Shown in pieces: positions 28,368 to 36,796 of a DNA stretch of 64,000 bases. Each line of letters starts with the position of its first letter. Position 1 is the first letter of the stretch. Where the stretch lies: positions 222,321 through 286,320 of the forward strand of contig NZ_JADKRV010000004.1 in the NCBI RefSeq assembly GCF_015351025.1, given 5' to 3'. The translations under genes were made by a program, and so were the position numbers. The notes beneath the pieces were generated by a model. It ran no database searches, had not been told where the DNA came from, and saw only the letters and a list, made by a program, of their open reading frames with translations. Source of the DNA: Curtobacterium sp. VKM Ac-1376. Its GTDB lineage: Bacteria > Actinomycetota > Actinomycetes > Actinomycetales > Microbacteriaceae.

Positions 28368-28893
28368 TGATCCCTGCTTCAACGTTCGAGGTGGAGATTC
28401 CGCTTCATCGAGAAATCGGGGCCGGTTCGGGTGAGCCAATTGACGCAAAAGCTGAACGCCGGCGCAACGCGGCCCCCGTCCGGGGGTGTTGCCGGCGCGT
28501 TACGGGGTACACACTGGTCCACCTATCGGCGGAGCTGCGCGGTCCCCCGTCGTGCTGACAGCACTCCTGTGGACCGGCTCCGCGTCGTCTCGCGTCCGGA
28601 AGGACGACAGGTGCGGCCTGGAGGCACGAATCGTGCGGAAAGGAAAGTCCTGTTCAGGGAGAGGTCACCAGGCGCGTCGGGGGCACCGGAAAAGGTCCCG
28701 TTGCGGTCCGGTGGGACTTCGGTCACGGAGCGGTGACGGCGGGCGGCGCGCTTCGAACAGGGGTACGAACGTCGGCCGATCGGGGGACGGAGCGCGACGC
28801 GGAGAATTCACCTTCGACGGCTGCTCACCCCGGGCCGTTCCGACGAACCCCGGGCGTGTCGCAGCCCCCGTCCGTGGCGTGCGGGACGGGGTC
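28368..28893 (-). other. 526-base gap: putative leader/promoter of the exopolysaccharide operon
   Basis: No convincing coding region on either strand. It contains GC-rich hairpin potential, including CCCCCGTCCGGGGG at 28473-28486 flanked by GCCGGCG motifs, and a CGTCCGGAAGGACG hairpin at 28593-28606. I could not match it to a known riboswitch. It separates glnE from the synthase gene, both leftward, so it may hold the glnE terminator, the operon promoter and a long 5' leader. Confidence 0.45.
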
Positions 28894-31845
28894 TCAGGCG
28901 CCGTAGAACTCGCGCTCGAACACCTGACGTGCGCGGCGCGTGACGCCGAGGTAGTCGTCCTCGAGCTGGCTCGCGGACCCCGGCGGGTACTCCAGCAGGC
29001 GCGCGACCCCTTCGAGCTGCACCCGGGCGATCGGCAGCACGTCCGTGGTCTTGCCGGACCACAGGACGAGCGCGCTGCGGGTACGGGAGGCGAACCGCCA
29101 CGCCGCACCGAGTCGCTCGCCGTCCTCGGGGGCCACCAGCCCCGCGGCGACCGCTCCGTCGAGCGCTTGGAGCGTCGAAGTCGTGCGGAGTGCCGGGATC
29201 TCGAGTGCGTGCTGCAGTTGCAGGAGCTGCACGAACCACTCGACGTCGCTGAGTGACCCGCGGCCGAGCTTGAGGTGTCGCGCCGGGTCGGCACCGCGCG
29301 GCAGCCGCTCCGACTCGACCCGGGCCTTGATGCGGCGCACCTCGCGCACCTCGTGCTCGTCGATGCGTTCCGGGTACCGGGTGCGGTCGGCGAGGTGCTC
29401 GAAGTCGCGGAGGAGCTGGGCATCCCCCACGGCGCCGCGGGCACGGAGGAGCGCCTGCGCCTCCCACGTGAGCGACCACCGGGCGTAGTAGGCGCCGTAG
29501 GACTCGAGCGTGCGCACCACTGGGCCGTTCTTCCCCTCGGGGCGCAGGTCGATGTCGAGGTCGAGCGGGTGGATCGTGTCCTCGGTCAGGCGGTTGAGCT
29601 CGCGCACGACGGTCTGGGCTGCGCGGGATGCGACCTCGGTCGGCAGGTCCGGCGCACGGTACACGTAGAGGACGTCGGCGTCCGAGCCGAAGCCGAGCTC
29701 CCGGCCGCCGTACCGTCCCATCGCGATGACCCCGAACTCGAAGCCGTCGGGGGCATCGCGGCGGGCAAGGGCGAGGGCACCGGCGAGCGTCGCCTCGGTG
29801 ACGTCGCTCAGTGCCGGACCGAGGCCGTCGACGTCGAGGTGCCCGAGCACGGCGGCCATGCCGAGCCGCAGGGTCTCCCGCCGGCGGGCCGACCGCAGCA
29901 GGGCCGCCGCGCCGTCGACGTCGTTGCCGTGGCGAGCGGTGGTGGCGGTCATCTCGGCCAGGAGCGAGTCGATCGGCCGCGGACGCAGGAGGGCCTCGGG
30001 CTCATCGAGCCAGGCCACGGCCTCGGGGAACCGCTCGAGCAGCCCGGACAGGAACGCCGACTCCGACAACACCGTGGTGAGGGAGTGGGCGGCCCCGGAC
30101 GAGTCACGGAGCATGCGGAGGAACCAGCTCGACTCCCCCAGCGCGTCACTGAGCCGCCGGAAGGCCAGGAGCGCCCGGTCCGGCGCCGGTCCCTCGGCCA
30201 TCCACCGCAGCAGGACCGGCAGCAGGTTCCGCTGGATGGCGGCGCGCCGGCTCGTGCCCTGCGTGAGCGCCCGGATGTGCCGGACCGCCCCGGCCGGGTC
30301 GACGAAGCCGACGCCGGACAGCCGGTCGACCACCTGGTCGTTGGTCAGGACGATCTCGTCCTCGGTCGACGCCACGGCGGAGAGCAGCGGCCGGTAGAAC
30401 AGCCGCTCGTGCAGCCCGCGGACCTCGAGCTTCACCTGGCGCCACCGGGCCTCCAGCGCCGAGGCCGAGGTCCCCACCCGGCTCGACCGGGCGAGCACCC
30501 GCAGTTCTTCCTCGTCGGTGGGCATGCGGTGCGTGCGCTGGAGCCGACGGAGCTGGATCCGGTGTTCGAGCACGCGCAGCAGGGCGTAGTCCGGGCCGAA
30601 CCGAGCCGCCTCGGCACGACCGACGTACCCGGCGTCGGTCAGCGCGTCCATCGCCTCGAGCGTGGAGCGGACCCGCACCGACTCGTCGTCACGCCCGTGC
30701 ACGAGCTGCAGGAGCTGCACGGTGAACTCGACGTCGCGCAGGCCACCCGGGCCGAGCTTGAGCTGCCGGTCGACGTCGGCGTCCGGGATGTGTTCGGTGA
30801 CCCGCTCGCGCATGCGCTGGACCGACTCCACGAACCCGGGGCGCGTCGACGAGTTCCACACGAACGGCGCCACGGCCTCGGCGTAACGGGCGCCGAGGTC
30901 GGCGGACCCGGCGATCGGGCGGGCCTTGAGCAGCGCCTGGAACTCCCACGCCTTCGCCCACCGCTCGTAGTAGGCCACGTGCGAGTCGAGTGTGCGCACC
31001 AGGGCGCCGTCCTTGCCCTCCGGCCGGAGGTTCGCGTCGACCTCCCACAGGGCGGGTTCGGCGGCGAGGTCGGTGATCACGTGCGTCGCTGCGATCGCGA
31101 TCCGGGTGGACACGAGCACCGCCCGGTCGGTGGGGACCGCGTTGGTGCCCTCGGTCACGAAGATGACGTCGACGTCGCTGACGTAGTTGAGCTCGCGGGC
31201 GCCGGCCTTGCCCATCGCGATGACCGCGAGCGGGGTGGCGGCGACCTCGGCCGCCGGGAACGGGACCTCGCGGCGGGCGACGTCCACCGCGGCGTCGAGG
31301 GCGGCCCCGGCGAGGTCGGCCAGACCCGCTGCCACGGCCGGGAACGCGTCGGTCGGCACGGGGTGCAGCACGTCGTACAGGGCGATCTGAGCGAGGTGCC
31401 GGCGGTAGCGGACCCGGAGGCGCATCCGGGCGTCCTCGCCGGTCGCGCCGTCGATCGCCTGGGCCAGCGAGGCCGTGTACCGCTCCTGCGACCACGGCGC
31501 GCCGACGGGTTCGAGCAGCAGAGCGAGCTCGGCCGGACGACGGTGCAGGAAATCCCCGAGCCCGATCGAGGAGCCGAGCAGGCGCACCAGGCGCTCGGTG
31601 GCGGCCTCGTCCGTGAGGACGGGCCGGAGCGCGTCCGGCGAACGCTCGAGCAGCCGCTCCAGCATCCGCAGCGCACCGTCGGGATCGGCGGTACCGCCCC
31701 AGAGCACGGCAGACCCACCGACCGGCAGCGGCACGTATGGGCCGAACCGGGCCTCCAGGTCGGCGCTCCGCTCCAGGCTCTCCGAGAGCTCGGCGAACCC
31801 CAGGCGGGCCAGCTCGGAGCGTGACGTCGGCGTCCGACCGGTCAT
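28894..31845 (-). CDS. glnE: Bifunctional glutamine synthetase adenylyltransferase/deadenylylase
   Basis: A 983-residue protein with two nucleotidyltransferase domains. The N-terminal deadenylylase half has MGKAGARELNYVSDVDVIFV and the C-terminal adenylylase half has MGRYGGRELGFGSDADVLYV; both show the G-S/D-D-x-D pattern that binds metal. Each is followed by LRPEGKDG or LRPEGKNG and KLGPGGLRDVEF or KLGRGSLSDVEW. It transfers AMP to and from Tyr of type I glutamine synthetase, whose site is present in GlnA (Y402). It lies 36 bases after glnA2 on the same strand, as in Mycobacterium Rv2222c-Rv2221c. Confidence 0.96.
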   Translation of the reverse strand: MTGRTPTSRSELARLGFAELSESLERSADLEARFGPYVPLPVGGSAVLWGGTADPDGALRMLERLLERSPDALRPVLTDEAATERLVRLLGSSIGLGDFLHRRPAELALLLEPVGAPWSQERYTASLAQAIDGATGEDARMRLRVRYRRHLAQIALYDVLHPVPTDAFPAVAAGLADLAGAALDAAVDVARREVPFPAAEVAATPLAVIAMGKAGARELNYVSDVDVIFVTEGTNAVPTDRAVLVSTRIAIAATHVITDLAAEPALWEVDANLRPEGKDGALVRTLDSHVAYYERWAKAWEFQALLKARPIAGSADLGARYAEAVAPFVWNSSTRPGFVESVQRMRERVTEHIPDADVDRQLKLGPGGLRDVEFTVQLLQLVHGRDDESVRVRSTLEAMDALTDAGYVGRAEAARFGPDYALLRVLEHRIQLRRLQRTHRMPTDEEELRVLARSSRVGTSASALEARWRQVKLEVRGLHERLFYRPLLSAVASTEDEIVLTNDQVVDRLSGVGFVDPAGAVRHIRALTQGTSRRAAIQRNLLPVLLRWMAEGPAPDRALLAFRRLSDALGESSWFLRMLRDSSGAAHSLTTVLSESAFLSGLLERFPEAVAWLDEPEALLRPRPIDSLLAEMTATTARHGNDVDGAAALLRSARRRETLRLGMAAVLGHLDVDGLGPALSDVTEATLAGALALARRDAPDGFEFGVIAMGRYGGRELGFGSDADVLYVYRAPDLPTEVASRAAQTVVRELNRLTEDTIHPLDLDIDLRPEGKNGPVVRTLESYGAYYARWSLTWEAQALLRARGAVGDAQLLRDFEHLADRTRYPERIDEHEVREVRRIKARVESERLPRGADPARHLKLGRGSLSDVEWFVQLLQLQHALEIPALRTTSTLQALDGAVAAGLVAPEDGERLGAAWRFASRTRSALVLWSGKTTDVLPIARVQLEGVARLLEYPPGSASQLEDDYLGVTRRARQVFEREFYGA

Positions 31846-31881
31846 GTGGAACGTGCTCCCGAGGGGTCAGGGCGCTCGGTT

Positions 31882-33219
31882 CTAGAGCGCGCCGAGGTTG
31901 GTGTCGAGCTCGAAGGGCGTGACCTGGTCGCGGTAGCGCTTCCACTCCTGCCGCTTGTTGAGCAGCACGAAGTTGAAGACCTGCTCGCCGAGGGTCTCGG
32001 CCACCAGCTCGGAGTCCTCCATCAGGCTCAGCGCGTGGTCGAGGCTCGACGGCAGCTGGCTGTAGCCGAGGGCCTTCCGCTCCGAGTCACTGAGGCTCCA
32101 GACGTCGTGCTCGGCCTCGGCGGGGAGTTCGTACTCCTCCTCGATGCCCTTGAGTCCGGCTGCGAGCAGCAGCGAGTACGCCAGGTACGGGTTCGCCGCG
32201 GAGTCGATGCCGCGGTACTCGATGCGCGACGACTGGCCCTTGTTCGGCTTGTAGAGCGGGACACGGACCAGGGCCGAGCGGTTGTTGTGGCCCCAGGTCA
32301 CGAACGACGGGGCCTCGTCACCGCCCCAGAGGCGCTTGTACGAGTTGACGAATTGGTTCGTCACCGCGGTGATCTCCGGCGCGTGCTTGAGCACACCCGC
32401 GATGAAGTGCTTGGCGGTCTGCGAGAGCTGGTACTCCCCGCCGGCCTCGTAGAAGGCGTTCTGATCGCCCTCGAAGAGCGAGACGTGGGTGTGCATGCCG
32501 GACCCGGGCTGACCGGAGATCGGCTTCGGCATGAACGTCGCGTAGACGCCCTGCTCGATCGCGACCTCCTTCACCACGGTGCGGAAGGTCATGATGTTGT
32601 CCGCCATGGTCAGCGCGTCGGCGTAGCGGAGGTCGATCTCGTTCTGTCCGGGGCCGGCCTCGTGGTGGCTGAACTCCACCGAGATGCCGAGGTCCTCGAG
32701 CATCCGGACGGAGCGGCGCCGGAAGTCGTGGGCGCTGCCGCCGGGGACGTTGTCGAAGTAGCCGGCCTGGTCGACGGGCTGCGGGCCGCCGTCCTTCCAC
32801 TCGCGGCTCTTGAGCAGGTAGAACTCGATCTCGGGGTGCGTGTAGAACGTGAACCCGCGGTCGCTCGCCCGGGCCAGCGTGCGCTTCAGCACGTTGCGGG
32901 GGTCGGCCACGGCGGGCTGCCCGTCCGGCGTCGTGATGTCGCAGAACATCCGGGCGGTGGGGTCGATCTCGCCGCGCCACGGGAGGATCTGGAACGTCGA
33001 GGGGTCCGGGTGCGCCAGCACGTCGGCCTCGTACGAGCGGGTCAGGCCCTCGATCGCGGAGCCGTCGAACCCGATGCCCTCGGCGAAGGCGCCCTCGACC
33101 TCGGCCGGGGCGATCGCCACCGACTTCAGCGTCCCGATGACGTCCGTGAACCAGAGTCGGATGAACTTGATGCCGCGCTCCTCGATGGTGCGGAGCACGA
33201 AGTCCGTCTGCTTGTCCAT
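31882..33219 (-). CDS. glnA2: Glutamine synthetase family protein, GlnA2 type
   Basis: A 445-residue glutamine synthetase homologue starting MDKQTDFVLRTIEERGIKFIR. Substrate and ATP motifs are intact: GIGFDGSAIEGL, KPISGQPGSGMHTHVSLF and NNRSALVRVPLYKP. Where GlnA has the adenylylation motif YELPPEE this protein has VWSLSDSERKALG with no tyrosine, so GlnE should not modify it. It is about 30 residues shorter than GlnA. It corresponds to GlnA2 of Mycobacterium (Rv2222c) by sequence type and by its place upstream of glnE. GGAAAGG precedes the ATG. Confidence 0.93.
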   Translation of the reverse strand: MDKQTDFVLRTIEERGIKFIRLWFTDVIGTLKSVAIAPAEVEGAFAEGIGFDGSAIEGLTRSYEADVLAHPDPSTFQILPWRGEIDPTARMFCDITTPDGQPAVADPRNVLKRTLARASDRGFTFYTHPEIEFYLLKSREWKDGGPQPVDQAGYFDNVPGGSAHDFRRRSVRMLEDLGISVEFSHHEAGPGQNEIDLRYADALTMADNIMTFRTVVKEVAIEQGVYATFMPKPISGQPGSGMHTHVSLFEGDQNAFYEAGGEYQLSQTAKHFIAGVLKHAPEITAVTNQFVNSYKRLWGGDEAPSFVTWGHNNRSALVRVPLYKPNKGQSSRIEYRGIDSAANPYLAYSLLLAAGLKGIEEEYELPAEAEHDVWSLSDSERKALGYSQLPSSLDHALSLMEDSELVAETLGEQVFNFVLLNKRQEWKRYRDQVTPFELDTNLGAL

Positions 33220-33323
33220 GCACGACCTTTCCGTGGATCGGGTGGCCGCTGGAGGGCCAGGTCCCAGGCTAGTGGTCGGGCGCTGTCAGCGGGGGCGTGC
33301 GACGCGCCGTCACCGTGCGGTCG

Positions 33324-33503
33324 TCAGCGGTCCTCGGCGTCCCACTTCTCGTTGTTCGCGGCGATGCGGTCGAGCGCGTGCTGCGCCTCCTCGCGCGTCG
33401 CGAACGGACCGATCCGGTCGCGCTGCGGGGACTGCGGGCCCTGCTCGACCTGACCGGTCTTGTCGTTGAACCACCACTGGGACTCGATGCGTTCTTCGCT
33501 CAT
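33324..33503 (-). CDS. Small SPOR-domain-like protein
   Basis: A 59-residue protein: [20 protein letters not shown] at the start, then [20 protein letters not shown]. The GPFATREEA segment matches the short proteins annotated as SPOR domain-containing in Micrococcales. There is no signal peptide or membrane segment, so unlike classical SPOR proteins it is cytoplasmic; its role is unknown. TACGGT lies seven bases before the ATG, and a 21-bp hairpin covers the expected -35 position. Confidence 0.75.
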   Translation of the reverse strand: MSEERIESQWWFNDKTGQVEQGPQSPQRDRIGPFATREEAQHALDRIAANNEKWDAEDR

Positions 33504-33529
33504 GTCGCCCACCGTACCCAGGTCACGGC

Positions 33530-33575
33530 CGGGAGGCCCGGTGCCGGTCCGGCGGGACCGGCACCGGGCCTCCCG
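33530..33575. repeat. Perfect 21-bp palindrome (family 1-like) in a divergent promoter region
   Basis: Arms 33530-33550 and 33555-33575 are perfectly complementary around GGCG. The outer arm CGGGAGGCCCGGTGCC differs from the family 1 core by one base. Both flanking genes start outward from here, so it cannot terminate either of them. Confidence 0.85.
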
Positions 33576-33640
33576 GGGGTCGCGCCCACCACGTCGGGCC
33601 GCACCGTGGGGCCGTTGCGCTCGGCGCGTCGCGCCGCGGC

Positions 33641-33646
33641 TAGAGT
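33641..33646 (+). promoter_or_regulatory. -10 box of map, leaderless geometry
   Basis: TAGAGT, seven bases before the ATG at 33654. Confidence 0.55.
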
Positions 33647-33653
33647 GGTCCGC

Positions 33654-34517
33654 ATGCCCCGGGACGAACACGGACACCTGACCGCCGGCCGTATCTCCCC
33701 GCACCGCGCCGTCCCGAAGGACATCGAGCGTCCGGAGTACGTCGGGAAGGTCGCGCCCCACGAGCACGGACTCGGTGACACCTACACCCCGGACGAGGTC
33801 GAACGCATCCGCGTGGCCGGGCGCATCGCGTCGCAGGCCATCGACGCCGTCGGGGCCGCCATCCGTCCCGGCGTCACCACCGACGAGCTCGACCGCATCG
33901 GCCACGAGTACGTCGTCGCGCACGGGGCCTACCCCTCCACCCTGGGCTACCGCGGGTACCCGAAGTCGCTGTGCTCCAGCCTGAACGAGGTCATCTGCCA
34001 CGGCATCCCCGACGACACCGTCCTGCAGGAGGGCGACCTCGTCAACATCGACATCACCGCCTACAAGGACGGCATGCACGGTGACACGAACCGGACGTTC
34101 GTCGTCGGCCAGGCCGCTCCCGAGGTGTCGGACCTGGTGACACGGACCGAAGAAGCACTGCGCCGCGGCATCAAGGCCGTCGCCCCCGGTCGCCAGGTGA
34201 ACGTCATCGGCCGCGCGATCGAGGCGTACGCGAAGCGCTTCGGCTACGGCGTCGTCCGGGACTACACCGGCCACGGCGTCGGTCGGGCCTTCCACTCGGG
34301 CCTGATCATCCCGCACTACGACGCGCCGCAGTACGACACGGTGATCGAGCCGGGCATGGTGTTCACCATCGAGCCCATGCTCACGCTCGGCGGCATCGAG
34401 GCCGACATCTGGTCGGACGACTGGACCGTCTCGACGCGCGACAAGTCGTGGACCGCGCAGTTCGAGCACACCCTCGTCGTCACCGAACGCGGCGCGGAAC
34501 TGCTCACCGTCTCCTGA
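33654..34517 (+). CDS. map: Methionine aminopeptidase, type I
   Basis: A 287-residue MetAP1c enzyme that removes the initiator methionine from nascent proteins. An N-terminal extension of about 45 residues ([19 protein letters not shown]) precedes the pita-bread fold. The five metal ligands are visible: Asp in [11 protein letters not shown], Asp in HGDTNRTF, His in GHGVGRAFH, Glu in FTIEPML and Glu in AQFEHTLVV. The substrate histidine is in [16 protein letters not shown] box seven bases before the ATG implies a leaderless transcript. ppgK follows 76 bases later. Confidence 0.95.
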   Translation: MPRDEHGHLTAGRISPHRAVPKDIERPEYVGKVAPHEHGLGDTYTPDEVERIRVAGRIASQAIDAVGAAIRPGVTTDELDRIGHEYVVAHGAYPSTLGYRGYPKSLCSSLNEVICHGIPDDTVLQEGDLVNIDITAYKDGMHGDTNRTFVVGQAAPEVSDLVTRTEEALRRGIKAVAPGRQVNVIGRAIEAYAKRFGYGVVRDYTGHGVGRAFHSGLIIPHYDAPQYDTVIEPGMVFTIEPMLTLGGIEADIWSDDWTVSTRDKSWTAQFEHTLVVTERGAELLTVS

Positions 34518-34593
34518 CCGGCCCCTCTTCCTGACCGGGCACCTCTTCCTGACCGGGCACCTCCGGCAGGCAACCGAAAGGCACGACAACCTC

Positions 34594-35343
34594 ATGACCT
34601 CCCTCGCAGTCGGCGTCGACATCGGTGGTACGGGCATCAAGGGCGCGATCGTCGACGTCGCCTCTGGTGCACTCACCACGGACCGCATCAAGAAGGCCAC
34701 CCCGGAGGGCGGCAAGCCCCAGGACATCACCGCGGTCGTGAAGGAGATCATCGGCGAGCTCGCTCCGGCCGACGACGTCGCCGTGGGCGTGTGCTTCCCC
34801 GCGATCGTGCGGGACGGCAAGACGATGTCCGCCGCGAACGTCTCGAAGAAGTGGATCGGCTTCGAGGCCGAGGCCCTGTTCGAGAAGGAGCTCGGCCGCC
34901 CGATCCACTTCGTGAACGACGCCGACGCCGCCGGGTTCGCCGAGCAGCAGTTCGGCGCCGCGAAGGGCCGGGCCGGCCTGGTCATCGTGACCACGCTCGG
35001 CACCGGCATCGGCACCGCGCTCATCAACGACGGCGTCCTGATCGTCAACTCTGAGCTCGGGCACCTGGAGATCGAGGGGCACGACGCCGAGTCCCGCGCC
35101 TCGTTCGCCGCCAAGGAACGCGACGACCTGTCGTGGAAGCACTGGGCGAAGCGGCTGCAGAAGTACTACTCGACCCTCGAGGCGCTGCTCTCCCCCGAGC
35201 TGTTCGTCGTCGGCGGCGGGGTCTCGAAGCAGTACGAGGAGTTCCTCCCGCTGCTCGACCTGCAGGCGGAGATCATCCCGGCGACGCTCCGCAACAACGC
35301 CGGCATCATCGGCGCTGCGACCCTCGCCGCGCGCAGCGTCTAG
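34594..35343 (+). CDS. ppgK: Polyphosphate glucokinase, ROK family
   Basis: A 249-residue ROK kinase. VDIGGTGIKGAIVD (9-22) is the phosphate-binding motif, FVNDADAAGFAEQ holds the catalytic Asp, and LGTGIGTALINDGVLIVNSELGH follows. The SWKHWAKRLQKYYSTLEALLSPELFVVGGG stretch is characteristic of the polyphosphate-dependent branch (PpgK), which phosphorylates glucose with inorganic polyphosphate or ATP. It lacks the Cys-rich zinc motif of many ROK sugar kinases. GAAAGG lies before the ATG. Confidence 0.93.
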   Translation: MTSLAVGVDIGGTGIKGAIVDVASGALTTDRIKKATPEGGKPQDITAVVKEIIGELAPADDVAVGVCFPAIVRDGKTMSAANVSKKWIGFEAEALFEKELGRPIHFVNDADAAGFAEQQFGAAKGRAGLVIVTTLGTGIGTALINDGVLIVNSELGHLEIEGHDAESRASFAAKERDDLSWKHWAKRLQKYYSTLEALLSPELFVVGGGVSKQYEEFLPLLDLQAEIIPATLRNNAGIIGAATLAARSV

Positions 35344-35351
35344 TCCTGGTC

Positions 35352-35413
35352 GAACCGGGCGTACCTGGTCGAATCGGGCGTACCTGATCGGAACTTCCGA
35401 CCAGGTACGCCCG
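35352..35413. repeat. Dispersed palindrome (family 3) with an extra half-copy
   Basis: Main arms 35375-35391 and 35397-35413 match at 16 of 17 positions around a five-base loop and repeat the element at 23668-23708. The left arm is also duplicated just upstream (CGGGCGTACCTGGTC at 35356-35370), giving a tandem half-site. It lies eight bases after the ppgK stop and may terminate it. Confidence 0.8.
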
Positions 35414-35471
35414 TTCTCATCAGGTACGCGTGTGCGTCGGGTGCCCCTCGCATCGGGCACCGCGAGCCGGG

Positions 35472-35477
35472 TAGACT
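35472..35477 (+). promoter_or_regulatory. -10 box of rnpB
   Basis: TAGACT, followed by CACTGCAG, places the start of transcription close to 35484-35486, the predicted 5' end of the RNA. Confidence 0.6.
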
Positions 35478-35485
35478 CACTGCAG

Positions 35486-35850
35486 CGAATGGGTCGGTGA
35501 GACGGTCGCGTCGCTCCCCCGGGAGCGCCGAGGAACGTCCGGGCTCCACAGAGCAGGGCGGTGGGTAACACCCACCCGGAGCAATCCGCGAGACAGTGCC
35601 ACAGAAAGCAGACCGCCGGCGGCAACGTCGGTAAGGGTGAAACGGTGGTGTAAGAGACCACCAGGGGTCCGGGTGACCGGATCCGCTCGGTAAACCTCGC
35701 CCGGAGCAAGGTCAGACAGAGGACGCTGAGGCTGCTCGCCGAGTCCTCGGGTAGACCGCTGGAGGCCGACGGCAACGTCGGTCCGAGAGAGATGGCCGTC
35801 ACCGCCGTGCAAGCGGCGGGACAGAACCCGGCGTACGGCCGGCCCATTCG
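35486..35850 (+). ncRNA. rnpB: RNase P RNA (M1 RNA), class A
   Basis: The catalytic RNA of RNase P, which matures tRNA 5' ends. Conserved blocks are in order: GAGGAACGTCCGGGCTCCAC then AGAGCAGGG near the 5' end, GGGTGAAACGGTGGTGTAAG in the middle, and ACAGAACCCGGCGTACGGC near the 3' end. The P1 helix is formed by CGAATGGGTC at 35486 and GGCCCATTCG at 35841-35850, which sets the ends. The length of about 365 bases fits bacterial class A. Confidence 0.95.
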
Positions 35851-35922
35851 CCCTTCTCCGTGCCGCGTTGTCCTGCGCGAGCGGCGCGCGCGGTCACGAC
35901 TCCCCGCTCAGCTTCGCCGAGT

Positions 35923-35969
35923 GGTCACCAACTGTCGGCCGGCGCCACCACAGCCGACAGTTCGTGACC
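35923..35969. repeat. Palindrome downstream of rnpB
   Basis: Arms 35923-35939 and 35953-35969 match at 16 of 17 positions (GGTCACCAACTGTCGGC on the left) around a 13-base loop. Could be a terminator-like element; no other copy was noticed. Confidence 0.7.
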
Positions 35970-36010
35970 TCTCGGAGCGACGCGAGCGACGCGTTGCGAC
36001 CAGCCTCCGA

Positions 36011-36054
36011 CGGACGGGAGGCGCGGTGCCAGCTGGCACCGCGCCTCCCGTCCG
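36011..36054. repeat. Perfect 44-base palindrome (family 1)
   Basis: The two 22-base halves are exact complements with no spacer (centre AGCT); the half contains GGGAGGCGCGGTGCC. Lies between rnpB and a convergent membrane protein gene. Confidence 0.88.
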
Positions 36055-36055
36055 T

Positions 36056-36095
36056 TCGGGTCGGGTCGGGTCGGGTCGGGTCGGGTCGGGTCGGG
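36056..36095. repeat. Pentanucleotide tandem repeat, (TCGGG)x8
   Basis: Eight consecutive TCGGG units followed by a diverged TCTGG, directly beside the family 1 palindrome and eight bases from the stop of the membrane protein gene at 36103. The G-runs could fold into a G-quadruplex on the plus strand. Confidence 0.95.
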
Positions 36096-36102
36096 TCTGG
36101 TC

Positions 36103-36534
36103 TCAGTCCACGGGACGCGCCAGCGCGGCCGTCACCGACTTCGAGAGCACGAGGGTGATGCCGAGGAGCGCCGGGATGAGCAGGACCCAGCCGACCGCGG
36201 CGACGCGGAAGACGCCCTGGAACGCGCCGATCGCGACGGCGCCCTGCAGGACCTGCCACACGATGATGCCGGATCGCACCCACGACCGGCTCCACCACAG
36301 GCCGTTCAGCAGCGCACCGAGCCAGAGCGCGGCGAGGGCCACGAGGACCGTGAGCGCGATCCCCGAGGCGATGCTCGCAGCCGGGGCGACGAGCAGTTCC
36401 ACGATCAGGACGACCGTCACCACCACGAGCGCGAGGAACTCGAGGCCGACCACGGCGAGCAGCCCCAGCAGGGCGGGTGATCGCGACGCGGCGCGGGCGG
36501 AGGGATCGACGTCGTTCGGGATGTCGTCGTGCAC
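36103..36534 (-). CDS. Hypothetical four-helix membrane protein
   Basis: A 143-residue protein starting at GTG 36534 (VHDDIPNDVDPSARAASRSP), preceded by GGAGGAT four bases upstream; an ATG at 36555 would lie inside that ribosome-binding site and was rejected. Four hydrophobic segments are visible (about 23-47, 54-76, 83-103 and 108-132), including LGALLNGLWWSRSW between helices. I do not recognise a named family; similar small membrane proteins are common beside whiB1 in Microbacteriaceae, but that is recollection and not something the sequence shows. Confidence 0.7.
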   Translation of the reverse strand: MHDDIPNDVDPSARAASRSPALLGLLAVVGLEFLALVVVTVVLIVELLVAPAASIASGIALTVLVALAALWLGALLNGLWWSRSWVRSGIIVWQVLQGAVAIGAFQGVFRVAAVGWVLLIPALLGITLVLSKSVTAALARPVD

Positions 36535-36796
36535 AGTGATCCTCCAGCATTGCAACCCTTGATTTGGCCCTACCAGTATGGAACGATATTGGAGGTCGTT
36601 TGGACGGCACGATGTGGTGTGCGTCTCCCGTGGTTCATCGCTCCTCCCCCGAGCGTCACGCGGGCGTCAGACTCGCTTCCAGCGGACTCCTCCCCCACAG
36701 TTGTCCCCTTCATGCCGCATGCATGTACAGCGTTCCGATCCCCCGAACCACGGCCCCGGCCTGCCGTTCGAGCATCGACATCAAGGAGCACCACAC

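Noticed and set aside
28441..28520. GACGCAAAAGCT recalls part of the c-di-GMP-I riboswitch core
   Set aside because: It is on the strand opposite the synthase operon, and the other conserved segments and pairing could not be found.
28635..28665. GGAAAGTCCTGTTCAGGGAG resembles a conserved RNase P RNA block
   Set aside because: No other RNase P elements are near it, and a complete rnpB is present at 35486-35850.
36056..36095. TCGGG repeats as a telomere-like chromosome end
   Set aside because: It is internal, only 40 bases long and surrounded by core genes on both sides.
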